NCBI GenBank assembly: GCA_902516625.1
Contig: CABXYU010000002.1
Location: 26,411 to 90,410, forward strand
Direction: 5' to 3'
Length of the DNA stretch: 64,000 nucleotides
Origin: an uncultured Pelagibacteraceae bacterium
GTDB taxonomy: Bacteria; Pseudomonadota; Alphaproteobacteria; Pelagibacterales; Pelagibacteraceae
Shown piece by piece: positions 52,007-62,664 of the stretch. A program made the translations under genes and the position numbers. The stretch's first letter is position 1, and the number at the start of each line of letters is the position of its first letter. The notes under the pieces were generated by a model. That model was not told where the DNA came from, ran no database searches, and saw only the letters and a list, made by a program, of their open reading frames with translations.

Positions 52007-52797
52007 AGATAATTTCAATTATTAATCAGAAGGGCGGAGTAGGGAAAACAACAACAGTTATTAACTTAGCATCTGCATTGTCTCAACAAAATAAAAAAAT
52101 ATTAGTTATCGATCTTGATCCTCAGGGAAATGCTACAACAGGCTTAGGTTTATCAAATACCGATCAATCTGACCAAACTATTTATGGAATTCTTAATGGC
52201 ACAATGTCAATTTCAAATGTAATAAAGAAAACAAAATTTCAAAATCTAGATTTAATTACTTCAAATGTAGATTTATCGGGATTAGAAGTTGAGACTGCTG
52301 GTGATAATGATAGGGCTTTCATTTTGAAGAGCAAATTGACCGCATTTTTGAATGATTCTGGAGCAGTATACGATTATATTTTAATAGATTGTCCACCATC
52401 TTTGAGCCTACTTACTGTAATGGCTCTCGTATCGTCGAACTCGTTATTAGTGCCTCTTCAGACAGAATTTTTTGCTCTTGAGGGTTTAACTCAGCTAATG
52501 AAAACTATTGATCGTATTAAAGTAAATTTAAATCCAAAATTAGCAATACAAGGGATACTTTTAACAATGTATGACAGAAGAAACAAACTATCGACCCAGG
52601 TAGAGCATGAGGCTAGAGATTATTTTAAAGATAAAGTTTATCAAACTGTAATACCTCGTAATGTAAGATTGTCGGAAGCTCCGTCACATGGAGTACCGGT
52701 TTTAATCTATGATAAAAACTGTCCAGGCAGTAAATCTTATTATAATTTTACTGAAGAGTTTATAGTGCAAGAAAATAAAATTGGGAGCGCAGCCTAA
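52003..52797 (+). CDS. parA: Chromosome partitioning ATPase ParA
   Basis: IISIINQKGGVGKTTTVINLASAL, LVIDLDPQGNATTGLG, YDYILIDCPPSLSLLT. Confidence 0.98.
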   Translation: MKIISIINQKGGVGKTTTVINLASALSQQNKKILVIDLDPQGNATTGLGLSNTDQSDQTIYGILNGTMSISNVIKKTKFQNLDLITSNVDLSGLEVETAGDNDRAFILKSKLTAFLNDSGAVYDYILIDCPPSLSLLTVMALVSSNSLLVPLQTEFFALEGLTQLMKTIDRIKVNLNPKLAIQGILLTMYDRRNKLSTQVEHEARDYFKDKVYQTVIPRNVRLSEAPSHGVPVLIYDKNCPGSKSYYNFTEEFIVQENKIGSAA

Positions 52798-53645
52798 TGA
52801 ATTCAAAAATTAAAAAGGGCTTAGGTAGAGGCTTATCTTCATTAATAGGCGAGACAAAAGTTGAGTCCAAAACTAATAAATTATCATTAAGCGATATTAT
52901 TCCTAATAAGTTCCAGCCACGAAAAAATTTTGAGGAGGAAAATTTGAATGAGTTAACAAATTCAATTAAAGAACGGGGTGTTATTCAACCAATTATAGTT
53001 AGAAAATCAAACTCTGAAGATACCAAATTTGAAATTATCGCAGGTGAAAGAAGATGGTTAGCTGCTAGAAAAGCTGGTTTACATGATATCCCTGTTGTTG
53101 TAACTGAGGCCGATGATCTTAAATCGTTGGAGTTTGCGATAGTTGAAAATGTACAAAGACATGATTTGAATCCATTAGAGGAGGCTCAAGGTTACAAAAG
53201 ATTGATTGATGAATTTGCTTATGATCAAGAGAAAGTTTCTAGATTTATAGGAAAAAGCAGAAGTTATATTACTAATTCATTAAGGCTACTTAACTTACCA
53301 ATTGATGTTTTAAAAATGGTAGAAGAAAAAAAAATTACAGCTGGTCACGCAAAAATATTGGTTGGTATGGAAAATGCTTCTTTTATTGCTAATAAAATTA
53401 TTGAAAAAAAACTATCAGTTAGACAAACAGAAACCTTCGTTAAAATCTTTAAATCAAAAAATAAGGTTATTTCCAGAACCACAAATGACCCAAATATTAA
53501 AAATCTTGAGATGTCTGTACGCGATAAAATAGGTTTAAATGTACTGATTAAGAATAAAAAAAACAATAAAGGTACAATTTCTTTTTACTACCATGATTTA
53601 GAACAACTTAATAAAATTATAGATATTATTAAATCTCATTATTGA
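52797..53645 (+). CDS. parB: Chromosome partitioning protein ParB
   Basis: KKGLGRGLSSLIG, PNKFQPRKNF, IIAGERRWLAARKAG, IVENVQRHDLNPLEEAQGYKRL, ITAGHAKIL. Confidence 0.98.
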   Translation: MNSKIKKGLGRGLSSLIGETKVESKTNKLSLSDIIPNKFQPRKNFEEENLNELTNSIKERGVIQPIIVRKSNSEDTKFEIIAGERRWLAARKAGLHDIPVVVTEADDLKSLEFAIVENVQRHDLNPLEEAQGYKRLIDEFAYDQEKVSRFIGKSRSYITNSLRLLNLPIDVLKMVEEKKITAGHAKILVGMENASFIANKIIEKKLSVRQTETFVKIFKSKNKVISRTTNDPNIKNLEMSVRDKIGLNVLIKNKKNNKGTISFYYHDLEQLNKIIDIIKSHY

Positions 53646-53646
53646 T

Positions 53647-54630
53647 TTAAGCTATATTTTCAAAAATAAAATTTAATACTATTATAGATGAAATAGCAGG
53701 ATACTTCTTTACCTCAAATTCAATTTTATTAGTTTTAATGATTAAATCCTGAATTTTATCTAGATCCCATTTCTGAACTTGTTCTTTTACTATTTCTCTA
53801 TCTTTCCAAAAAATTGGTGGCTTAATTGAAGATAAAGTTGTTTCTAAACTTTTGTTTTTTATTTCTTCAGATTTAATTTTTAAAAGTCTTTTTAATTTCG
53901 ATAAATAAGTTTTTAAAATTAAAATGTTATCATCTGTGTTAAAATTATTTTCATTAATTATATTAATAGTTTTTGATTTGTTTTTTGCTAAAGAATTATC
54001 AACTAATTCAGAAATATTATAATTTTCTGCTAAGTTTGTTAATTTGAAAATTTCGTCAACGCTGATATTTTTTCTATTTTTTAGAAGACTTTCAATTTTT
54101 ATTAATTCATTTTTTAAATTGTTTCTATCTCCTCTTGATCTTTCAATTATCAAGTTAATATTCTGTTGTGATAATTTAATTTTCTTATCTAGCAAAAAAT
54201 TTCGAGCTACAATATTTAAACTTTGAATATTATCTTCATAAAAAGCTACACATATAGCACTTTTATTTTTTTCAAAAAAAATTCTTAATTTTGATTTTTT
54301 TTCCAATATGTCAGCCATTACAATTAGAGTTATACCTTCCAGATTATCTTCCAACATTTCATTAACTATTTTCAAAATTTTGTCTGTTGCTCTCTGAATA
54401 ATAATTAATTTCTTATCATCAAATAGTGACTTATTTCGAATATTTTCAATAAAGCTATCTATACTATTCAGAATTTCATTTTCTTCGTATTTGAAAATAT
54501 TATTTGGTAAAATTGGTTTTAAAACATTGTTAAGAGTTTCTTCAATAAGCCCTTTATTTTTACCATATAATAAGAAAAATTTTGTTTGATCTAGTTTTTT
54601 CTTTTTTAATTCAAAAAATTTAACAATCAT
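53647..54630 (-). CDS. holA: DNA polymerase III delta subunit
   Basis: FFLLYGKNKGLIEETLNNVL, IIIQRATDKIL, RDRNNLKNELIKIE-like RSRGDRNNLKNELIKIESL; next to lptE-leuS. Confidence 0.88.
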   Translation of the reverse strand: MIVKFFELKKKKLDQTKFFLLYGKNKGLIEETLNNVLKPILPNNIFKYEENEILNSIDSFIENIRNKSLFDDKKLIIIQRATDKILKIVNEMLEDNLEGITLIVMADILEKKSKLRIFFEKNKSAICVAFYEDNIQSLNIVARNFLLDKKIKLSQQNINLIIERSRGDRNNLKNELIKIESLLKNRKNISVDEIFKLTNLAENYNISELVDNSLAKNKSKTINIINENNFNTDDNILILKTYLSKLKRLLKIKSEEIKNKSLETTLSSIKPPIFWKDREIVKEQVQKWDLDKIQDLIIKTNKIEFEVKKYPAISSIIVLNFIFENIA

Positions 54631-55068
54631 CTAAAGGTTTAAAAAAATATTTAGATCTTCAATAATTTTATTAACTAAATTATCTTTAACATCATCCTGA
54701 TACGTTGATAAGTCATATTTATTAGCAATGTTATTATAATCAAAGGTCTCATTAAAAGTTCTCTTCTTAATTTCTTTTCCATTTTCTATGATGATCACTT
54801 CAACATTTAATAAACTTTTAAATGTTGCTGGCTGACCTTTGGCGTCCTTAGAAGTTGTAATAATATTTATTTCACTTTCTACAATTATTTCGTTATTTAT
54901 ACTAATCTTTTTGTCTTCTTTGATTTCAGTGGATGAAAGTATTTTTCGATTTATTTGTTTGTCACCGATAAGTGTTATTTTCTTAAAAAGAATTTCATCT
55001 TTTTTCACGTATAGTGGTTGATAACCACAAGCAGTAACCAAAAAAAATACTATAAAAATTTTTTTCAT
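54631..55068 (-). CDS. lptE: LPS-assembly lipoprotein LptE
   Basis: [20 protein letters not shown] lipobox and synteny leuS-lptE-holA. Confidence 0.85.
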   Translation of the reverse strand: MKKIFIVFFLVTACGYQPLYVKKDEILFKKITLIGDKQINRKILSSTEIKEDKKISINNEIIVESEINIITTSKDAKGQPATFKSLLNVEVIIIENGKEIKKRTFNETFDYNNIANKYDLSTYQDDVKDNLVNKIIEDLNIFLNL

Positions 55069-57602
55069 TATAAAGCAATAATATTAATCAGTCTTTCTTT
55101 AACATATATAGTCTTATTTATTTTTTTATTATCGATATATTTACGAAACAAGTCCATTTTTTTTATTTTTTCAAGAATTTGAGACTCTGCATCATTTTTA
55201 TTGATTAAAATTACACCTCTTTTTTTTCCATTTATCTGAATTACTATCTCTTTTTCTTTTGTTTCAAGTAATTCTTTCTTTACATTTGGCCAAAATAACT
55301 TTCCTTTCTGATTTATTTTTTTGTAACACTCATTTGTAATGTGTGGGATGACTGGCATCATTATTAATAAAATTTTTTCAAAATTTTCCTTAAGATTTTT
55401 TTTATTATTTGTTATTTTTATATAAAAACTATAAATGTCATGAAACACAGCTATAATTACATTGTATCTAAATTTTTCTAATGCAATATTTATTTTTTCA
55501 ATTGATTGATTTGTAAAAATATCAATATCCTTATCTGCTTCTTCTAGATCATTATTTTTTGTAATACTTAATATATTTTCACTCATTATCCAAAATTTTT
55601 GAATAAATTTATATGCAGCAGACATACCACTATCTGACCATTGAATATCTTTTTCAGGAGGGCTGTCAGATAATATGAACAATCTTACAGCGTCTGCTCC
55701 AAATTCTTTAATCATTTTTTCAGGATCGATAGTGTTTTTTTTTGATTTAGACATGGATTCTGATGGTCCAACTAAAACTTTTTTGGACTTATTATTTTTT
55801 ATAAAAAAATTAAGACCATCTTCAGTAGATACCTCCTCAGGATTTAGCCAATTATTCGTCTGATCCTTAAAGGTTTTGTGACATACCATACCTTGAGTAA
55901 ATAAACCTTGAAATGGCTCTTTTATTTCAAAATCTTTATTATATAAATTTATAGCTCTTGAAAAAAATCTTGAATACAAAAGATGTAAGATAGCATGCTC
56001 AACGCCACCTATATACTGGTCTACAGGCATCCAGTATTTTATTTCTTCTTTATCGAATGGATCTTTGTCATTCTGAGATGAACAAAATCTTAAGAAATAC
56101 CAAGACGAATCTACAAAAGTATCTAAAGTATCAGTTTCTCTAGTACACTTTACCCCTTTAATTGTTATGTTTTTCCATTCATCTGCCAAATCTAGTGGAT
56201 TGCCCTTTGTTTCTAGATTAATATTCTCAGGCAAAAGAACTGGAAGATCTTCCTCGGGGATTTTACAAATATTGTTATTTTCATCATAAGCAATTGGAAT
56301 AGGGCAACCCCAATATCTTTGTCTTGAAATACCCCAATCTTTCAATCTAAAATTCGTCTTTTGTTTACCGATTTTTTTTTTATTTAAAATTTCAATTGTT
56401 TTTAGAACAGACTGTTCTGGTGCGGTTAGACCGTTCAAAAATTCTGAGTTAATGACAATTCCTGGTCCGCTATAGGCCTCATCATTGACTTTAAATTTGT
56501 CACTTTCATCTTTAGGTTTGACTACTGTCTTAATTTCTAAATCATATTTTTTTGCAAAATCAAAATCTCTTTGATCATGAGCTGGGCATCCAAAAACAGC
56601 ACCGAATCCATAATCCATGAGAACAAAGTTTGCAAAATAAACTGGAACTTTTTTATTATTGTCTAAGGGATTAATCGCTATAAGATCTGTTTTAAAACCA
56701 ATCTTTTCTGCTTGAGCGATAGATTCCTCCGTAGTTCCTGTCTTGGAACATTCTTCCTTAAATTTCTTGAATTCACTATCTTTTTCGTAAAATTTGGAAA
56801 CAGGATGATCAACAGAAAGTGCTAAAAATGAAAAACCAAATAATGTATCTGGTCTAGTTGTGTAGCATTTTATTGTATTAATTTCATTTTGACCTTCAAT
56901 TTTAAAATCTATCTCACATCCAAAAGATTTACCAATCCAATTTTTTTGCATTGTTTTGACTTTATCTGGCCATTGATCTAGATTATTTAGGTCATCTCCT
57001 AATTCTTCCGCAAATTTTGAAATATTAAAAAACCATTGATTTAATTTTTTTCTTTCAACTAAGGCCCCTGATCTCCAACCTTTTCCATTAATAACCTGTT
57101 CATTTGCAAGAACAGTTTTATCTACTGGGTCCCAATTTACATAACTTTCTTTTCTATAAACTAATCCTTTATCATAAAGCTGGAGAAAAATTTTTTGTTG
57201 GTGCTTATAGTATTCGGGCGTACATGTGGAAATTTCTCTTTCCCAATCTATAGATAAACCAAGTTTTTTTAGTTGGTTTTTCATTACCTGGATATTTTTT
57301 TCTGTCCACTCTTTAGGATTTAAATTATTTTGTCTTGCTGCATTTTCTGCTGGCATACCAAATGAGTCCCATCCCATGGGATGTAAAACATTAAATCCTG
57401 ATAGGTTTTTGTAACGAGCTAAGACATCTCCAATTGTGTAATTTCTAACGTGACCCATATGAATTTTTCCAGACGGATATGGGAACATTTCCAAACAGTA
57501 AAATTTTTTTTTGTTTTGGTTAATCGTTGCGGAAAAAGATTTATTTTTTTCCCAAAAATTCTGCCAGTTTTCCTCAACAATTTTAAAGTTGTATCTACTC
57601 AA
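55068..57602 (-). CDS. leuS: Leucyl-tRNA synthetase
   Basis: [61 protein letters not shown]. Confidence 0.98.
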   Translation of the reverse strand: MSRYNFKIVEENWQNFWEKNKSFSATINQNKKKFYCLEMFPYPSGKIHMGHVRNYTIGDVLARYKNLSGFNVLHPMGWDSFGMPAENAARQNNLNPKEWTEKNIQVMKNQLKKLGLSIDWEREISTCTPEYYKHQQKIFLQLYDKGLVYRKESYVNWDPVDKTVLANEQVINGKGWRSGALVERKKLNQWFFNISKFAEELGDDLNNLDQWPDKVKTMQKNWIGKSFGCEIDFKIEGQNEINTIKCYTTRPDTLFGFSFLALSVDHPVSKFYEKDSEFKKFKEECSKTGTTEESIAQAEKIGFKTDLIAINPLDNNKKVPVYFANFVLMDYGFGAVFGCPAHDQRDFDFAKKYDLEIKTVVKPKDESDKFKVNDEAYSGPGIVINSEFLNGLTAPEQSVLKTIEILNKKKIGKQKTNFRLKDWGISRQRYWGCPIPIAYDENNNICKIPEEDLPVLLPENINLETKGNPLDLADEWKNITIKGVKCTRETDTLDTFVDSSWYFLRFCSSQNDKDPFDKEEIKYWMPVDQYIGGVEHAILHLLYSRFFSRAINLYNKDFEIKEPFQGLFTQGMVCHKTFKDQTNNWLNPEEVSTEDGLNFFIKNNKSKKVLVGPSESMSKSKKNTIDPEKMIKEFGADAVRLFILSDSPPEKDIQWSDSGMSAAYKFIQKFWIMSENILSITKNNDLEEADKDIDIFTNQSIEKINIALEKFRYNVIIAVFHDIYSFYIKITNNKKNLKENFEKILLIMMPVIPHITNECYKKINQKGKLFWPNVKKELLETKEKEIVIQINGKKRGVILINKNDAESQILEKIKKMDLFRKYIDNKKINKTIYVKERLINIIAL

Positions 57603-57607
57603 GTTTA

Positions 57608-58183
57608 TTAGTCCGGATCAGGAGTAATTTTATAATCACTCTCTTCTGCTCTTTTTTTTCTAGTTTGATTCTTTAATTGAGCAGCTTTTTTAAGAACAGC
57701 TAGTTTTATTTCATTATTAAGTTCAGATTTCATAAGTTGTGTATTACACACAAGTTTTTCATTACATATTTTTTTATAAATTTTTACATTTAATCCATCA
57801 GCTCTGATTTCATTCGATAAAAAATTTACCATAATCTTAATTGATTCCTCCGAGTCTAAATTATCTGAGTACCAATCAGTTATAATTATTCCACCTCCAT
57901 AGTCAGCTGTAGTTAATGGAACAAAATCTAAAACAGCTATTGTAGCTCTCCACATTTCATTTGAGGTAGCAAAATCAAAAGTACCAGATCCTCCGCCTAC
58001 TTTAGGAATTAAAATACCTCTACCTTCTTTAATATTTTTTTCTCGCTTTGCAGCATCATTAATAGGCACATCCTTAACATCAGCTCTTTTAAATTTAAAA
58101 GCATCGCATGACTGAACAAATGTTAAAATTATGAAAATTAAAAAAGTGTTTTTAAGAAAAATCAGTAATTTATTTGAAAACAT
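57608..58183 (-). CDS. DUF3576 lipoprotein
   Basis: Signal peptide with QSCDAF lipobox; [29 protein letters not shown]. Confidence 0.9.
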   Translation of the reverse strand: MFSNKLLIFLKNTFLIFIILTFVQSCDAFKFKRADVKDVPINDAAKREKNIKEGRGILIPKVGGGSGTFDFATSNEMWRATIAVLDFVPLTTADYGGGIIITDWYSDNLDSEESIKIMVNFLSNEIRADGLNVKIYKKICNEKLVCNTQLMKSELNNEIKLAVLKKAAQLKNQTRKKRAEESDYKITPDPD

Positions 58184-58277
58184 TAGAAATATATAATTTG
58201 CAAAGGGTCTTATTTAAATAAAAACTTTAAGCTAATATAGTTCAAAATACCTAAAAAAATGCTCATATTAATCTTTA

Positions 58278-58297
58278 GTGTTGTATTTATACAACAC
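58278..58297. promoter_or_regulatory. 8-bp inverted repeat GTGTTGTA-TTTA-TACAACAC upstream of the porin-like gene
   Basis: Perfect dyad seen directly in the divergent DUF3576/porin intergenic region. Confidence 0.5.
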
Positions 58298-58399
58298 AAA
58301 CTGAAAAAATAGCAATATTATTGGCTTTTTTATCTTGTTTTAGATGTTTTCATGTAAAAGCGGGATGTTCATATTATTAATAATATAAAAGGAGTAAAT

Positions 58400-59383
58400 A
58401 TGAAAAACATGAAAAAAGTAGGTCTTTCAGCTTTAGCTGGATCACTTGTAGCTTTCTCAGCTAACGCTGTAGATATGAGTGTAACAGGTAATGCGGAAGT
58501 AACTTACACAACAAACGGTGGTACTAACGATGTTACTGGTAACCCATTCGGTTCTAACAACTCGATTAAATTCTCGGGTTCAGGTGATGTAGGTTTCGGT
58601 ACTGCTACTGTAGTAAGAACAATCAATGATGGTCAAGGATCAGCATGGTTATCTGCGTATACAACACTTGATATGGGTGCAATGGGAACACTTTCTCATG
58701 ACTCTATCGGTGGTGGATTAGTAGGTACAACTGCAAACGATGACATTCTTCCAACTGCTTATGAAGAAGTATGGAATGGTGTATCTGGAGCAAGTGTACT
58801 TGGTGCTGCTTCTAACGATACAATCGGTTACAGCAACACAGTCATGGGTGCTACATTTTCACTAGCGCAAACTAAAGGTGGAACAGGTGGAACAGGTGAT
58901 GGTGGAAACGACGGTGAAGGTGTTACTTCACACGGATCTGACTGGCACGTTAGTGTACCAATTCCATACCTTGAAGGTTTAACAATTGCTTACGGTCAAC
59001 ATAAGACTGAGTTTGCAATTCAAACTGAAAACGATGACACATCTTCTGTAGGTCACATTTTATACGACATGGGACCAATGTCTATTGGTTACAGACATGC
59101 TGAACAGCAAGATGGATCTAATGGTTCAAATGGTTTGAACGTAGAAGCTTACGCTATTGCGTTTAACTTAAATGACGAAATGTCAGTATCATTAGCTACA
59201 CAAGACACTGAATACGACGTTCCATCAGGAACTAACGTAACAGAAACTGTAGATGCAGTTAACGCTTCATACACAGTTGGTGCAGCTTCTGTAAGAGCTA
59301 CGTTCTCAGAGTCAGACAATGACGCTGGACAAACAGGTGATACAGATGAGCACATGGAACTAAGTTTAGTATTATCATTCTAA
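58400..59383 (+). CDS. Porin-like major outer-membrane protein
   Basis: Signal peptide MKNMKKVGLSALAGSLVAFSANAVDMSVTGNAEVTYTT; beta-rich, acidic/Gly/Thr/Ser-rich; C-terminal aromatic HMELSLVLSF; strong RBS AAAGGAG. Confidence 0.85.
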   Translation: MKNMKKVGLSALAGSLVAFSANAVDMSVTGNAEVTYTTNGGTNDVTGNPFGSNNSIKFSGSGDVGFGTATVVRTINDGQGSAWLSAYTTLDMGAMGTLSHDSIGGGLVGTTANDDILPTAYEEVWNGVSGASVLGAASNDTIGYSNTVMGATFSLAQTKGGTGGTGDGGNDGEGVTSHGSDWHVSVPIPYLEGLTIAYGQHKTEFAIQTENDDTSSVGHILYDMGPMSIGYRHAEQQDGSNGSNGLNVEAYAIAFNLNDEMSVSLATQDTEYDVPSGTNVTETVDAVNASYTVGAASVRATFSESDNDAGQTGDTDEHMELSLVLSF

Positions 59384-59404
59384 TCTAAACATAGTTTAAG
59401 ATTT

Positions 59405-59437
59405 AAAAGGCCCCAATTTTTTGGGGCCTTTTTTTTT
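59405..59437. terminator. Bidirectional intrinsic terminator
   Basis: AAAAGGCCCCAA-TTTT-TTGGGGCCTTTT plus T-run, between convergent porin and TPR-sulfotransferase genes. Confidence 0.93.
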
Positions 59438-60986
59438 AATTAAATTTATCGAAAATCTCTTTCATATATTTTTCGTACTTTTGATATGAAAGAATAGATG
59501 ACTTGTAAATTGGTTGTCTTGCTTGTGCAGAACTTACTGTTTTAATTGGTCTTTTTGTTTTATAAAAATTTAGGCAATTTTTTTCATAATCTAAATCACA
59601 GAAATTCAGCAATTTTTTTATTTCATCTTCAGGATTTTCTAAAAATTTTTCATAGTTTGCCTCATAAATTTGATTTTTAAATTTATTTTTCCAAAATTTC
59701 ATTAGGCTTAGATATTCTTTATAGAAGACTTCTAAATCATTAAAATCATAACTAAAATTCAAACGGTCATCAAAATCGTTTTTATAAAGAGATAAAATGT
59801 TATCTTTTGCATTTCTTGAACAATGTATAATTTTGGAATTAGGTAGTAAGATTTTAATAATACCAATCCAAGCAAAATTAAGAGGCGCTTTATCTGTAAA
59901 AACTTTGGATTTAGGTTCAAATTTTTGAACAAAATCTAAATAACTTTTTGCCAATCTTTTTATTTTAGTGTTGTCTAAATTGCTTAACATCGAGTTGTCT
60001 AAAACTCCTTGATTATAAAAATTAGTTCTTACTATTTTATGTATAAAATCTAATTCTCCACATCCATGAACTTTTGAATGAGAGGAAATAATTTGTTCTA
60101 TTAAGCTTGTACCTGATCTTGGTAAACCTAAAATAAAAATTATTTTTTCATTTTTATGAGCATCTGTTTCATTTGACAAATTATACTTCTCAAAAAAATT
60201 TTTCAAATTATTAAAAGTTTTAAAGTCATTTTTGAAATCTCTATTAATTAAATTTTTTTTAGTGTCGTTAGCTTTTTTTAAAAAATAAAATGATTTTTCA
60301 TAATCTGTAATATCCTCGTATGCCTTTCCTAATGAGAAAAATAAATTAACTTTTTGTAGGTCATTGAGATCTAGATTTTCTAATTTTTCTTCCATTTTTT
60401 TTAAATGATCATTTTCTTTTGTATATTTAGTGAATCTACTAATCATCTTATCAGCGTTTGTATTACTTGGGTTTATTTCGAGAACTCTTTCAAACTCTTT
60501 TTTAGAACTGTTGAATTCCCCAATGCTTTGGTAAACCAATCCTAAGTTGTAATGAGCTAAAGCATTCTTATCATTAATCTTAATAGCTTTAAGATATTGA
60601 TCAGTTGCATTTTGAAAATCATTAAGTTCAAAATATAGATTTCCTAAATTAATAACTGCATTTATAAATAACGGATTTATTTCGAGAGCTTTAGTATAAT
60701 TTTCTTTTGCCTCCTCAAACTTTTTTTGTGTTTTAAATACATTTCCTAAATTATTATATGCTGCTATGTTTTTGTTATCTAAATTTAGAATATATACAAA
60801 TGCATCCGCTGCCATTTTTAAATTACCAAGATTTTGATAGCTAGAACCTATTAAATTAATTAAAAAAATATTATCGGGTAACTTTTTAAGTAAAATTTGT
60901 GTTTCCTTTATTGTGTAATGATAATCACCAGCTTTAAAATGATTTAATAATTTCTCAATTTTCTTATTTATTACTTCTTTATCCAT
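59436..60986 (-). CDS. TPR-containing sulfotransferase family protein
   Basis: TPR array; IIFILGLPRSGTSLIEQIISSHSKVHGCGEL (PAPS 5'-phosphate loop), KIIHCSRNAKDNILSLYKNDF. Confidence 0.93.
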   Translation of the reverse strand: MDKEVINKKIEKLLNHFKAGDYHYTIKETQILLKKLPDNIFLINLIGSSYQNLGNLKMAADAFVYILNLDNKNIAAYNNLGNVFKTQKKFEEAKENYTKALEINPLFINAVINLGNLYFELNDFQNATDQYLKAIKINDKNALAHYNLGLVYQSIGEFNSSKKEFERVLEINPSNTNADKMISRFTKYTKENDHLKKMEEKLENLDLNDLQKVNLFFSLGKAYEDITDYEKSFYFLKKANDTKKNLINRDFKNDFKTFNNLKNFFEKYNLSNETDAHKNEKIIFILGLPRSGTSLIEQIISSHSKVHGCGELDFIHKIVRTNFYNQGVLDNSMLSNLDNTKIKRLAKSYLDFVQKFEPKSKVFTDKAPLNFAWIGIIKILLPNSKIIHCSRNAKDNILSLYKNDFDDRLNFSYDFNDLEVFYKEYLSLMKFWKNKFKNQIYEANYEKFLENPEDEIKKLLNFCDLDYEKNCLNFYKTKRPIKTVSSAQARQPIYKSSILSYQKYEKYMKEIFDKFN

Positions 60987-61518
60987 TAATTTTATATTTT
61001 TCTATATAAGATATTGATGCAAAACCAAAACAATTTATTTTATTAACTGTACTAATATTTTTATTATTTAACCCGCCAAGCGCAATAGTCCTTTTATGAA
61101 AGTGATTTGCTAAAATATTATATTTTGTTGGACCCAGAAAATAATTTCTTTTTTTTATCTTAAACAATGGTGATATAAATAAATACTCCACACCTTGTTT
61201 TTTTTTTTCTAATATTTCCTTAAGATTATGGGCTGATCCAAGAATATAAAACTTATTTTTTCTATAGGTATTAGGAATGAGTTTTTTATTAAATGAAGGA
61301 ATATAAACTCCATCTAAATTTAAATATTTTGCAAGTTTATGGTCATTTGCTAAAAAAAACTTTCTATTTTTCAATTTACAAATCTTTTTTATTTCAATGA
61401 TCTCTTTAGTATTATATTTTCTATTGTAATTGCGATAAATAATGTGAATATTTTTATCCAATTTATAAATTGTTTTTTTTTCAAATTTATTAATAAAATA
61501 AAAACATTTTTTATGCAT
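60979..61518 (-). CDS. Divergent thiamine-phosphate synthase/TenI-fold protein
   Basis: LDGVYIPS, YILGSAHNLKEI, EYLFISPLF, IALGGLNNKNIS, GFASISYI resemble the TMP/TenI barrel motifs. Confidence 0.75.
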   Translation of the reverse strand: MHKKCFYFINKFEKKTIYKLDKNIHIIYRNYNRKYNTKEIIEIKKICKLKNRKFFLANDHKLAKYLNLDGVYIPSFNKKLIPNTYRKNKFYILGSAHNLKEILEKKKQGVEYLFISPLFKIKKRNYFLGPTKYNILANHFHKRTIALGGLNNKNISTVNKINCFGFASISYIEKYKING

Positions 61519-62160
61519 GATACAATAACAAACTTATTAAGAATTAAAGAAGAAATAAACTTAAAAAATTTGCAAAAATTAAAAATTATTGCAGTGAGTA
61601 AAACTTTTGGGGAAGAAAAAATATTACCACTAGTTAATTCTGGTCATATTGATTTTGGTGAGAATAAAGTTCAAGAAGCGGTGTTAAAATGGTCAGATAT
61701 AAAAGATAAATTTAAAGATGTTAAGCTCCATATGCTTGGAAAACTTCAATCAAATAAAGTTAAACATGCCATCAAAATTTTTGATTATATACATTCGTTA
61801 GATAATTATAAGCTTGCTGAAAAAATATCGATTGAACAAAAAAATCTTAATAAAAATCTTAAATATTTTATTCAAGTAAATATTGGAAATGAGCATCAGA
61901 AAAATGGAGTTAGTCAAAATGAGGTCAAAAACTTCCTGGAAGAATGTAAAAATGATTTGAAATTAGATGTAATCGGTTTGATGTGTATTCCCCCTAATGA
62001 TGAGAAATCAAAAAATTATTTTTCTAAGATGTTCAAAATTAAAGAGGAATTAAATTTAAAGGATCTAAGTATGGGTATGTCTAATGATTATTTAGATGCT
62101 ATAAATTGTGGATCTACAATGATAAGGATAGGTTCAAAAATTTTTGGTAAAAGAAGTTAA
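61513..62160 (+). CDS. YggS-family pyridoxal-phosphate homeostasis protein
   Basis: KIIAVSKTFGEEKILPLVNSGHIDFGENKVQEAVLKW, HMLGKLQSNKVKHAI, IHSLDNYKLAEKI, VNIGNEHQKNGV, LSMGMSNDYLDAINCGSTMIRIGSKIFG; start set at ATGCATGATACA. Confidence 0.93.
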   Translation: MHDTITNLLRIKEEINLKNLQKLKIIAVSKTFGEEKILPLVNSGHIDFGENKVQEAVLKWSDIKDKFKDVKLHMLGKLQSNKVKHAIKIFDYIHSLDNYKLAEKISIEQKNLNKNLKYFIQVNIGNEHQKNGVSQNEVKNFLEECKNDLKLDVIGLMCIPPNDEKSKNYFSKMFKIKEELNLKDLSMGMSNDYLDAINCGSTMIRIGSKIFGKRS

Positions 62161-62651
62161 AAAATTTTTATTTTTGTTTTTGTATTTATAATTTTTAACA
62201 TAATTAAAAAATCTTTCATTTTTAGTGCTATACATCCTTCCGTTGGTTTGTAGTTTTTCGTAAGATGGATGAATATACAGCTTCCTTTGCCCAAAGTTCT
62301 TTTATCAAAATTATATTTTATAGGTATCAAAAGATCGTATATCTGATCTGATCTAAATAATTTCTCGTGCTTAATTTCTTTTTTTGAGCTAATTAATTTA
62401 TTATATTTTTCTTTATTATTAATATCATCACACCAACCCATTGTTTTTTTAATTTTTACTTTATTTAGTTTTGAAATTAAATTTTTAATTCTATCCGCAC
62501 GATAATATAATTTTTCTATCCCAAATGTTCCTTTTGGGGTCTTTTTATCACCTTCTTTTTTATTACTTGTGACTCCATTTTTTCCGATAGCACATCTAAA
62601 ATAAAATTCATCAACCTGAAGAGTATGTTTATTTTTAAGATAAATTAACAT
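62157..62651 (-). CDS. L,D-transpeptidase (YkuD) family protein
   Basis: CAIGKNGVTSNKKEGDKKTPKGTFGIEKLYYR, SCIFIHLTKNYKPTEGCIALKMKDFL. Confidence 0.9.
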   Translation of the reverse strand: MLIYLKNKHTLQVDEFYFRCAIGKNGVTSNKKEGDKKTPKGTFGIEKLYYRADRIKNLISKLNKVKIKKTMGWCDDINNKEKYNKLISSKKEIKHEKLFRSDQIYDLLIPIKYNFDKRTLGKGSCIFIHLTKNYKPTEGCIALKMKDFLIMLKIINTKTKIKIF

Positions 62652-62664
62652 ATTCTATCTTACA

